Assembly (NCBI GenBank): GCA_949358305.1
Contig: OX442319.1
Span: 2,542,001-2,606,000, forward strand
Length of the DNA stretch: 64,000 nt
Source of the DNA: Strigamia acuminata
Lineage: Eukaryota > Arthropoda > Chilopoda > Geophilomorpha > Linotaeniidae
Direction of reading: 5' to 3'
This document shows, in pieces, positions 10,612 through 22,600 of this stretch. A program made the position numbers and the translations under genes. The notes under the pieces are model-generated. The model saw only the letters and a program-made list of their open reading frames with translations, was not told the origin of the DNA and made no database searches. Each line of letters opens with the position of its first letter. Positions within the stretch are counted from its first letter, which is position 1.

Positions 10612-13600
10612 CTGAGTAAAAAAAAGTTGTTTTACTGTATTACTGACGTCTAAAATATAGAACTAAAGTAACATTTACTTTTGATTTGTTATTAATCCTG
10701 GAAAATGCTGTGTATACATTTTGAAGAGTTTTTTTTGCTTTACAGATTGCTAATTCTGTATTGTATAAATCCATGTTTTGATTGTGGCAACCGTAATACA
10801 AAGTCATGGGCCACAACTTCTCTAAAAGAATATTTAAAGCATTTCTTGACTGTACTAAATTGTTATTGAAAATACGGGGTGGCTCAAAAAATTGTATACA
10901 CATTTCAATTAATTAGTTGAGGGCATTGTAATTTAATTAACGTTTCTGGTGCAGTTTTTCCCACCCATTCTTTTGGTGTTTAGGTTTTGACGATCTGAAC
11001 TTTCGTTCTCGAGATATTTGCATACCGATACCGCTAAAGAAATCCACAAAAGTACCACAAAATCTGAAATCCAGGAATGACTAGTGCAATCAAACGTGAC
11101 GAATTGGGACAAAAATTAATGAAAAACGCAAATATCTCAAGAATGATAGCGTGAACCATCAGAAACTAAACGCCAAAACAAAGAGTAGACAAAAATTACA
11201 CCAGAAACGTCAATTAAATAACACTGCCCGCAACTAATGATTAATATCATATACTCGCATATTTAATTTAAATGTGTATACATTTTTTTTAGACACCCTG
11301 TACAGCCAATACCAGTTCCAAGTTTATCTGCTAAAACTTCTTTTTCTTGCCAAAATCCTCGAAATGGAGCTATTCCTGTACCTGGTCCAACCAAAATGAT
11401 TGGACAATAAAGATTGTCTGGTAGATGAAAAGTAGGAGCGCTATAAAGAAGAAATTAGAATTAGACAAGTCCTAAACCCAGATTCAATTGAAGTGAGGTT
11501 GTATGCAACTCAACTTGCACTAGGGCCCATTGACTACTTGCTAAGCTACTGTGTTTGACAAATTATATCGAAACGTAATAAAATCATGTCAAACATGAAG
11601 ATTGAATGCAAGAATCGATCCTCTTTCAAATATGAAAAAATAAGTTGAACTTACTTGCGAATGAAGCAGTAAATCGGATCATTGTTTTTGACCATATTCA
11701 AAAAGCCAGAGCAAACTCCATAATGTAATTTTGAGAGATCGTCTTCAAAACAACACATGTAACAAAAATGGAAATCAAGAAATGTAACGTCAGGATTTTC
11801 ATTAAAGTGACTATTTTCTTTTTAGCGTTTTCGGGGACAACAGTAATTTGTTTATACAGTATAGATTGCCTTTTTTAGAAACATTTTATTTGTATAATGT
11901 CTTAAACAGGGTGAGCCAGAGTCCCAGAGAAACCTGATGATTTTGAAAATGTAATTACTCTGTAATTAATTAAAAATTTTATTTGAAACTAAAACCATTA
12001 TACAGAATTTAAAGTGTCATTTTTATGTCTGAGAAATTAAATCACTCACTGGCTCACCCTGTATAAACCGAAAAGGGTAAGAAAATAATAAAATCTAGGT
12101 CAAATCTTTATCACAAATTGGCTGGGTGTAGGTTTTGTTTTAGGAACTGTCCCCGAAAACCTGGAATAAATGGTCACGTTAATTTTCTAATACCTAATAC
12201 TTGATACTTAAGAAGGCCAACAGTTAAATGAATTTCATTGCGATAAAGCAGAGGAGATGATGAAATAGAATAGAATCGAGGTTGAAGGATGGGTAAACTA
12301 TTTAATAAGACGACTGCATCTATGTTTAAAGATGGAAATTGTTCCAAAACTTCGCTAATATTAGGATAGTACCGATGTTTCCAATCTTCATATTTGATTA
12401 AGTTCTAAAAACGAATATTTTTAATTACGCTTAGCTTGATGCCAATGAAAATTACATAGCGTTTGAAACTTTGAAATTCGCTTTGGTTTACAGAACAATT
12501 GATTAGGTCCCGAATCCCAAAAATAAAAATTTCCAAAAAAAATGTGGTTAAAATGTCTCAATAAGAGGCTAACAGCTGGGAGAAGGCCCCTACAAACCAA
12601 AAAATTTGCCCATGTACCACCTGTAGGTAAATTAGTATTTGGGCTATACTTTAGAGCAGGGTTTCCCAAACGGTGAGGCGCGAGCTGATTATTGGTGGGG
12701 CGCAACCATCATATACGCATAATAAAAAAACTTATTTTGCAAACTTTTGTAAATTTTTAACCAAAAATATATAAAATTATATAAAAAAAATATACAAAGT
12801 TTCATGCAAAATTACATAAAAATTTCTTTTTTCTTTTTAGTAGAATATTTTTTAAAAATTTAATGCACTGGTAGATGAAGTGAGGCGCAGAAGATCGCCT
12901 TGCTTAAAAAGTGAGGCGCGATGCTAAAAAGAGGATTTCCTGTTTCCCCAAACATTCTGTGAGTGGCGGTCTATCAACTCATGGTCAGGGGAGAACCATG
13001 GGGCATTTGGACACTGCGATGTTTCTTCACAATAAAACCAAACGATTCCGGTGAAATGCTAATGCTTTATTCTTTGCTCAATTCCACAATACTACATCGT
13101 TTTGATGTCAATTTAGTCAGCTGTTTGCTCTTACACGATACCAAAAAACTGTTTATACTCAAAACCACCACAACGTTGATCTATTGTTCGAGCCGTATCA
13201 CTGGTGTAGTGGCACAAAAAGTAGCTCATAACACCATATTTGTAAAAAAAAGTCCAGACATGTGATCGATTACCAACATTGTCAAAGGTACAGAACTACT
13301 TTTCCACGTAGCAGAACACATGGCGTAAACAGGCTAAATACATCAACGTTGTGGTGGTTTTGAGTATACATTCCTTTTTTTAGTATGTATTGATACAATG
13401 CATTATCGAAAAGCGCGTGTCATTATTACATGTTCATTATTACGTGATACAATCAAAATGAATAATACATTAGCTTTATATATCGATACAACGCAACATC
13501 TCCCCGGAAATTTGTTTAACTCAATTTCCTTTTCGAGTTCTCCGTCGCGACGCTGCCGTGGTGGATGCTGGATAGGGTCGGTATGTCTTGGCTCCCAGAT

Positions 13601-16600
13601 GTCGCTTGGAACGCCTGACTCCGTCCTGCCACACGGTCCCATACGGATCTTGTGCGTTCGCTTGAGTACCACTCTGTCCCGGTGTAGCGTCACACGGTTG
13701 CGTGAGACTAGTTGCCAAATCGTCGAGTTGTTGAAGCGTCCGACCGACATCGCGGACTGGCGTGGTAGTACTGACTGGTGTAGTGTTGATGGCAGGTGAC
13801 CTTGCTCTAGCTACGACTGCAGGAAAGTTATCTGGTCCTGGCCTGATAAATCGTTTGCGCAGGTGATTGATATGGCGTATGTTCTCCAATTCGCCAGAAG
13901 TTGACTTCACCAGATATCTCAAATCTCCTAATTTTTCCACAACTACACCCTCCTCCCATTTTCCGAGGGAATTCAAAACCCAAACAAGGTCATCTTGATC
14001 TAGTATTCGTCGCGGTCTGTTGGGGCTCAACATATGAACTTGATCAGGCCGCACAGTGGTTACATGTGTTCTGCATTTCCAATCAAACATCAATTGCGCT
14101 GGGGTTAAACCCGTGCCTGCAGACGGTATGTTGTGTTGATGGTATAAGAACCTCATCATCTTGGGCAACGTCTGGCTCTCTTCCAACTTCCTCATGCCGT
14201 TTTTAAACGTCTGCACCGCTTTCTCAGCCGGCCCGTTTGACTGGGCATGATATGGCGGTGAAAACTTCTGCACAACGCCATTTGCCATGTAAAAACTTCT
14301 AAGCTCTTGTGCCTGGAAGGGGGGGCCGTTGTCTGTCACCACCATATCTGGCAATCCAAATGTAGCAAACCAGCGCATCAATTGTATAATAACCGCGCCG
14401 GCGGTTGTTGTAGACATCCTTGCCACCTCAATCCAGTTAGTAAAAGGATCTATCAGGACCAAGAACTTCTCACGGTCAAGATCTGCGAAGTCTAAATGTA
14501 TCCGACTCCACGGGCGAGCTGCTGGTTTCCACGATATTGGCTTCTCTTTGACCGGCTTGGGCCTGACCAACTGGCAGCTCACACAGCTGCTCACATGACG
14601 TTCAATATCTCTATCGATCCTGGGCCACCAATACGTAACCCTGGCTAACCTCTTCATCGCGACCATGCCTGGGTGACCGGCATGCAATTGGCGCAAAACA
14701 CGTTGTCTCAAAACAGTCGGAATAACAATGCGATGACCGCGCAATATAACGCAGTCCTCAATTGACAACTGGTCTGAGATCGCTATCAGCGCCGATATGT
14801 CGCCGTCAGATTCACCAGTCGTAACTCCATTCCTCAAAATGTCCGCCGCTCGAACTATAGTTGCATCGCTGCACGATGCTGCCCTTATTTCTTCCCATGT
14901 TACCAAGGAGTTTCCCATTGTCATGAACATTAGATCTTGTTTTACAAAATGTTCCGGTGCTGTCCCAGGTTGCCAATCCAAAGGCAGACGACTGAGTGCG
15001 TCGGCATTCAGATGCTCCGTGCCTCTGCGATATTCGATGACATAGTCAAAAGAGCTGAGGAACAACATCCAGCGTAACATCCTCAAAGGTACCACCTCGG
15101 GTATTGGTTTCTTCCGGCCAAAAAGGCCCAACAAAGGCTTGTGATCAGTAATGATCACAAACGAAAACCCCATTAGATACATCACAAAGCGTTTCACGCC
15201 AAAGATAACAGACAACGCCTCCCGGTCCAATTGGGAGTAATTTCTCTCGGTCTGATTTAACGTGCGTGAAGCGTACGCAACCGGTCGCTCGCTACCATTG
15301 ATTCGGTGTGCCAAAACTGCACCTACTCCCACCGGAGATGCGTCGGCCGCTAAAGTGATTTGGTGTTTCGGGTTAAATGGCATCAGTATCTTGGGCGAGA
15401 TCAGCTCGCTCTTGATCACTGCAAAAGCCTCGATATGGGCGTTGCTCCACATCCATTCCGCGCCTTTCTGTAACAGCTGGTACAAGGGCGCCAACACTGT
15501 CGCCATGTTAGGCAAAAACATTGCGTAGAACGTAATGAGGCCCAAAAAGGCCCTTAGCTCGTGCACGTTCGGGGTCGGTGCTGCTGTTATGGCCAACACC
15601 TTCCCAGATAAAGGAGCAATGCCCGCGTACGATATACGAAACCCCAAAAAATCCACAGCGTCAACCATGAAAATCGACTTCGATTTGCATAACCGCAAAC
15701 CCAATTCATGGAACCGCTGGAATACCTTTCGCAACACAATAATGTGTGCATCCTGAGTTGATGATGGAACTAACATGTCGTCCTGGTAAGGGCGTACTTC
15801 GACGATGTCTCTGAACTCCTCCTCGATTGTCCGTTGGAACTCCCCAGCAGCGGTGATGATGCCAAAAGGCATCCGCGTCACCCTAAACAAGCCCATATGG
15901 GTGTTAACGGCTACTAGGTACGACGACTCCTCGTCCAGCTCCCGCTGCTGGTACGCCTGTTGGAGATCCATCTTGGAGAAGATCACCGCATCGCCTATTG
16001 ATGCCAATATGTCTGATATCTTGGGTAGCGGGTATGGATGCGGGTACAATGCTAGATTGATGGTGGAACGATAATCCCCGCAGAGCCGCACCTCGCCATC
16101 CTTCTTGGGAACCACCACTAAAGGCGTGGCCCAACGACTATATTTAATCGGGACTAAAATCCCTTGGTGTTGTAAGTCTAAGATTGCTCTCTCTACTTTT
16201 TCCCGGAGCGCCATTGGCACTACACGTGGTCAGAAAAATCTCGGCGGGACAGTGGTGTCAACTTCCAAATGCAGGGGTGGTCCCCTATACAACCCCAAGC
16301 CTGGTACAAAAATATCATGATACTCTGCAAGCAAATCCTCAACCATGCCCTGCGGTGAAGATGATGCCGTCACAGTGTTCACATTAGGGGCTTCGCGTCC
16401 GCACGTCCTCCCCAAGCTATTCAAAACGTTTCGACCCAAAAGGTTTGGCTCGCCATTCTCGACCACCAACATCTTAGCTGGGACTACGGTCATGTCATCG
16501 GTCAAAATTACATCTATTTTTCCATAAATACGGACCTGGTGACCGGTGTACGTCCGTAACACGTCATTGGTGGGTCTCAATTGAGGACCCGACCCAAAAA

Positions 16601-19600
16601 CTGGCCATAGTTGATGAAACGTGTCTAAAGTCAATAACGACTGCTCGCACCCGGTGTCGATGAGCATTCGCAACGGTTGCCCATCCAAGAATACGTTCAA
16701 TTCAATCGGCGGGACCTGAGTGCTCTCCCCCTCAACCATAAACACATAAAAATCATCATCATTTGGCTGTTGTTGCCTGTCCTGCTCCCCATATTGCATG
16801 TGGTGCTGTCGTTGCTGATATTGCTGTTCGTTGGGGCGATAACCTTGCCGTTGCTGGTGTGGGCCCCAAGCGTGGTCCAAACCCTGCTGAGGCTGACCAC
16901 GATAAACTCCCGCAACCGGCCTCGCTTGATACTGTTGAGCCTGCTGGGGCTGCTGTTGCTGATAAAACTGCTGCTGCTGATAATGTTGCTGTTGTTGCTG
17001 ATAATCCCATCCTCGTCGCCAGCGTGCGATGTTTCTTCACAATAAAACCAAACGATTCCGGTGAAATGCTAATGCTTTATTCTTTGCTCAATTCCACAAT
17101 ACTACATCGTTTTGATGTCAATTTAGTCAGCTGTTTGCTCTTACACGATACCAAAAAACTGTTTACATTCCTTTTTTTAGTATGTATTGATACAATGCAT
17201 TATCGAAAAGCGCGTGTCATTATTACATGTTCATTATTACGTGATACAATCAAAATGAATAATACATTAGCTTTATATATCGATACAACGCAACAGACAC
17301 CATTCACAATTAAGTACAAACACATGAAAACACACAGTTTAAGATTGATATTATCTCTATTGTGGTTGTCTAGGGGTTGTGCGTTCACCGTTCACGGTTG
17401 CTGGGTTGCCTTTCAGCAACCTAACCCAGACCAACTGCTGACCATGTGGAACTAAATGGACAACGTGGTCAAAGCTCAGATGGGCAACGTGGTGGGAATA
17501 ATAGGTGCATTCAATCTGCTTGCAGAAAGTCACTTAACTGCCTTAACTGACTTTCAGAGGGTGGAAGTTACGATAATTACGTCACAGTTTGAACAAGTAA
17601 AGTCACGTAAGTGACTTTCAGGAAAGTAACTGGAAAGTTTCTTTTCCACCTTATAAAGTCACTTACATGTGCGTGCGGATGCGCATTGCACATTTACCAA
17701 AGCTACAGTGGCAGCCATTTTGTTCTCGATCTGATTATCATAGCTAAAAAATGAATTTGTCACCACGGTAAATTCACGTATGGCACACGGTAAATTCACA
17801 CGTGTTCACGGTAAATTCACACATGTGTGGTACACGGTAAATTCACACATGTGTGGTACACGGTAAATTCACGTGCTAAGTAAGTGAAGTCTGGTGCTAA
17901 AGTAAGTGCATTCAATAAAAAGTGACTTTGAGGAAAGGAAGGAAAGTGAAAGTCACTTCTTCTTCCCCAGATTGAACGCACCTAATGTTTGCCCTGCTTT
18001 GCATTGCAGCTCAGCCCAATGAGATGCTTAAAGTCCCTGCTGACTTGAGGGCAACCTCGCCTCTCTTCTCCATATTCTCGCACATTGTCTCCTAACTTTT
18101 CAAGCACGACCAGTCACTCTCATGACCCAGATTGTACTGGGTCAGATGTCGCAGTCTTGCCACAGATTGACCTCTTGCAAAATCCTCGGTTCTCATTGGC
18201 TACAATGGGAAAGCAGCTCCGAAGTTAAGTTAAGGAGCTGCTGAGGATCTGTATAATGCTGCCAGTGCCAACTGGTGACAAGTGGTCACAATTTGTTAAA
18301 TTCAATTTGTGATAAAATGGGTCTACATCTTTTGATGTGATCCATGAAAAAAACAATTGTGAAATAAAAATATTTACATTTGCTAATTGATTCAATTTAA
18401 CTTTATCTTCTTGGACTGTAGCTAATGAAGCAAATAATTCAAGAAGTTGAGGTGTTGGTGGACTGCAAATATCCAAATAGCGTTCAAGAGCTGTTTTAAC
18501 CGTACATGGTGGTAGACGATCATGCCTAACCCAAGATTTGATATGTCCTAGTTTGAATTGAAATATTATCAGTTTTAATGAAATCAAAAGTTCATAAAAA
18601 TTTATTTTAAACAGAACTGCAACCCTTAAATGAAATGATAATGAATACTCTGTATGTTAAGATGACCATGCCACTACTTATGTACTGTTCAATACCGTAT
18701 TACCTCACATTAAGCCGCATGACGGTATATTTCGAGTTATACCGGCATGCCGATAAACCTCGTTTATAACGGCATGCCGGTGTAAGTGAGTACAATTTTT
18801 TTTTTTAATTGTGAGCCCAAAACATAAAACGCATATTTAAATGTCCAGATGTAGGAAATTGGCCTTAATTTCTACAAATTTTCCCAAAAGTTTAGTAGTA
18901 ATCTTTAGAATATAAAGAAAACTTCAATTTCAGCCCCAAATTTTAACATAATTATTCATCTGGGCTCTTTTAAAGAAAAACACAAAAAACCAGTTTTTTC
19001 ACTTATACCGGCACGTTTCGTTGTACAGTCTGTTTCAAAAGTATAAACACACCAGCTTTTTGGGGTATTTTCAAGTTTAATTACCAAATATATTTTTGAC
19101 CAAACATAATATATTTCCTAATAGTATTTTACATATTCTGTACAATTTTTATGACAATTGGTTGATTAGATCATAAATTATCACAGGTTTCAGGTTTTAG
19201 CCTGTTGCAACAATATAAACACACCATCTATATCTGCTTTCATGAGAGTTGCAATGTAATTGTAGTTCTGTTAATTGACACCAGAGTGTTCTAATATTAC
19301 TTACTGACACCAGAGAGTGCAGTCATCCAAATTCAAATTGAATAATGGTTTTAAGAAGAGGTTAGAACAATGCCTCGTGGAAAAACACTGTTGGAACAAG
19401 AAATTCGTGAAATCTACTTATTACATGGTGCAGGAAAGTCATTGAGGTACATTGCAGCTGCAACAAACAGATCTACACGTGCCGTACGCAATGTTTTGAT
19501 GCAAGGAGAAAATTATGGCAAAAATAAACGACCAGGACGACCAAAATGTATGATTCCCAGAAACAAACGACAAGCTTTTCAATTGTTGACAACCAACAAA

Positions 19601-22600
19601 ATGTCAACAAGAGAAGCAGCAGCAGCATTACCAATTCAAGTGTCCCATACAACTGTTTGGAGGAGTATTAAAGACAATAATAATGCAAAATTCATCAAAA
19701 TGAAAGCAAAACCAAAATTAACAGAACAGCACAAATTGGCAAGACTCAATTGGAGAAGACATAAGATGTCCTGGAAGAAACAATGGCAAGAAACTGTGTT
19801 TTCAGATGAAAAAAAGTGGAATTTAGATGGACCTGATGGATTTTCTTATTATTGGCATGACCTAAGAAAGGATGAGAAAGTGAGGATGAGTAGGCAGCAA
19901 GGTGGAGGATCAGTTATGGTGTGGGCTGGATTTGGTTGGGGTGGTAAGACTGATATTGTTATCATTAATGGCAAAATGAACTCTGAAAAATATCAACAAA
20001 TGTTGTATGAAAATTTGATTGCTTTTGGTCCAGTAATAGGTGGCAATAATTGGAAATTTCAACAAGATAATGCCTCCATACATGCATCCAAATCAACAAA
20101 AAAATGGTTTAACGATGAAAAAACTAATGTTATTGATTGGCCTTCTAGAAGTCCAGATGTTAACCCAATTGAAAATTTATGGGGCATCATGACTCGCATT
20201 GTTTATGGCGAAAACAAGCAGTATCATACAGTGAACGAACTGAAAATTGCCATTATGGATGCCTGGGAGTCATTACCACTTCAGCAGCTAAGAAAACTCG
20301 TGAATTCAATGTCAGACCGAATATTTAACCTTATTGCAGCAAATGGTGGACCAACAAAGTACTGAATCTCTTATAAAGCAAATATAATCAAAAATCTGTA
20401 TGGTGTGTTTATACTTTTGCAACAGGCTAAAACCTGAAACCTGTGATAATTTATGATCTAATCAACCAATTGTCATAAAAATTGTACAGAATATGTAAAA
20501 TACTATTAGGAAATATATTATGTTTGGTCAAAAATATATTTGTTAATTAAACTTGAAAATACCCCAAAAAACTGGTGTGTTTATACTTTTGAAACAGACT
20601 GTATACCAGCATGCCAGTATAAATTTTTTGTGCCCAATTTTGAAAAGCTGGTAAACCCATGCCCAGCAGCATGCCGCTTTATGTGAGGTAATACGGTACA
20701 TTGGTATTTCTAACATACGTCAATTTAGCCGAGTCATTGATTTTGGTAATACAAATACCAACGAAAGTAATACAGAATACAGATAAACGTATTCTATACG
20801 TGGACCAAAACTCAGATTAATTAACACATTGGAGTAAATGATTCAAAAACAAATTCAAACTTCAGTAAATATTTAGGGTAAAACTCGCCTTATATCTTAG
20901 TATACTTGTAGCACAATGACTATACAGAGGGTGAATACTCAAATATGAAACACTGCAATTTTTAATTTAAATCTGGTGTGCCAATCACTAGCAAGTCCAC
21001 TTTTAAAGTGTTTCATTTTTGAGTATTCGCCCTCTGTACACGCAAAATATGGCAATCATGCTCTGTGCAAGACCTCTTGACACCACAAACACAACACAAT
21101 CATTACAATACTTGTTTCCAGTGTTGCCACAGTGTCATGACATAGTGTATTCCTTTCAGATTCATAATATTGTAGTTGATTGGCATGTCCACAAAATATA
21201 AATTAAACTCTTTAGAATCTTACCTTTGAAAGTTGATTTTTCATTCAGAATTTGCATTTCAACTATACAATCCAAATGTGGAGGATTACATAATCTATTC
21301 AGAATTCTATCCACTAATTCTGGTCTGTTTACTGGACATATTCCAACATGGTCTCCAGGCCGAAACAATAACTCACTGGTCCAGTCCAATTTGATTAAAA
21401 TAGTTTGATCACTGAAAACAAATTCACTCTTTAATCATTTTTTACTTGCTGTAGTAATATATTGATCATGCAAAATTCTCTACAATTTAAATGCACCTTG
21501 TTCCATTTAATGGAATGTAGTCACGAGATAATAAATGTGTTTTAGTAATTTGTTTGTTAAACAGTTTACTCAAGTCTGAACAGAAATCATGTTCTGATTG
21601 CAAACTTTCAACTAGTCGTATCTTTCCAGAGAGAATATTTGGATCACTTTGAAGTGCTGCTGCAGTTATGTCTTCGAGGCTTATGTCATCACCAACACAA
21701 AATACATCACATGCTGTCTGTAAATAAAATTAATATTTCAGTACAAATCGCCACAAACTCACCACTATTTCCAAAATCCACACCAAAGGAGTTCACGAAG
21801 CAGTCAATATCATATTAACTGCTTCGGTACCAGTACTCTCCCTAGCACCATTAAATATGCCATTTCTACATTCGTATTTCTTATATATGGCTTTTAAGTT
21901 ATTTAATCTGACCACTTGAACGCAAACATCCTGGACATAAACCTGTACTTCCAGATCTCGCTCGTCTCGTAATCTCGGTCTCGGAGATCTCTGTTTTTTT
22001 TTAGTCTCAGGATCTCGGTCTCGGCAAACGCACAACTCACTTTACGAGTTGTAACGTGATTTGTACATTTTTTATAGATTTTTATTGTTTTTTATTGTTT
22101 TTAATTGTTTTTTTATTGTTGTTGTTGAGAATAAATCTCATTTTTTGTCTCAGTCTTGTACGAGATCTCGTCTTGGAAAACCGAGACTTGAAAACGGCCG
22201 AAATGCTGGAAGTCTAACATAAACCCCAACCTGAAAAACATCTTTAGCCCAGGCTCGAAATGCTTGCTCTTGTCCACATAGCTCATCACTAGTCATTAAT
22301 TGCAAAAGTCTCTCTCCTCCGAGTTCTGCCAATAAATTGTCAACATATTTTCCAAATGCGCAAAAATTGGGATACGCACTTGAACCCAGTGCAAAAACTG
22401 CAAATCTGAAAAGAAAAAATAAAGAGTTTTAAACTGAATTGCTTTATTTCATACATGCAATTCAGGAGTTTCAAGACATACTAGCTGCATTGAAAAACTC
22501 TAAAACGCCTCTAAAACTCGTTTCGTGTTTGTAGGTGTGACGTCATTGAATAACATGGGAATGACGTCACACGTACAGACACGAAACGAGTTTTAGAGGC

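Larger units (their letters stand above)
6892..14573. repeat. Tandem duplication, copy B
   Basis: Unit of about 7682 bp starting inside a copia pol gene and ending inside the gypsy integrase. At 14573 the gypsy sequence continues uninterrupted, so copy B is the one attached to the original right flank. The junction 6891/6892 fuses gypsy integrase to copia RNase H. Confidence 0.92.
13015..17295 (-). mobile_element. Ty3/gypsy LTR retrotransposon, gag-less, in NOS intron 17
   Basis: Bounded by LTRs (17025-17295 and 13015-13498) that begin TGTTGCG and end ...CGCA on the minus strand, with a 5 bp target duplication GACAC at 13010-13014 and 17296-17300. Internal order: primer site, glutamine-rich end of gag, protease, reverse transcriptase, RNase H, integrase, polypurine tract. 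Almost all of gag is missing and there is one in-frame stop between protease and reverse transcriptase, so it is not autonomous. No env-like ORF. Confidence 0.92.
18695..20696. mobile_element. CCGTATTACC MITE carrying a nested Tc1 element
   Basis: Ends CCGTATTACC and GGTAATACGG flanked by TA (18693-18694, 20697-20698). Its two halves (18695-19025 and 20604-20696) match the uninterrupted relative at 29345-29748, with a Tc1-like transposon inserted at a TA inside. In NOS intron 16. Confidence 0.85.
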
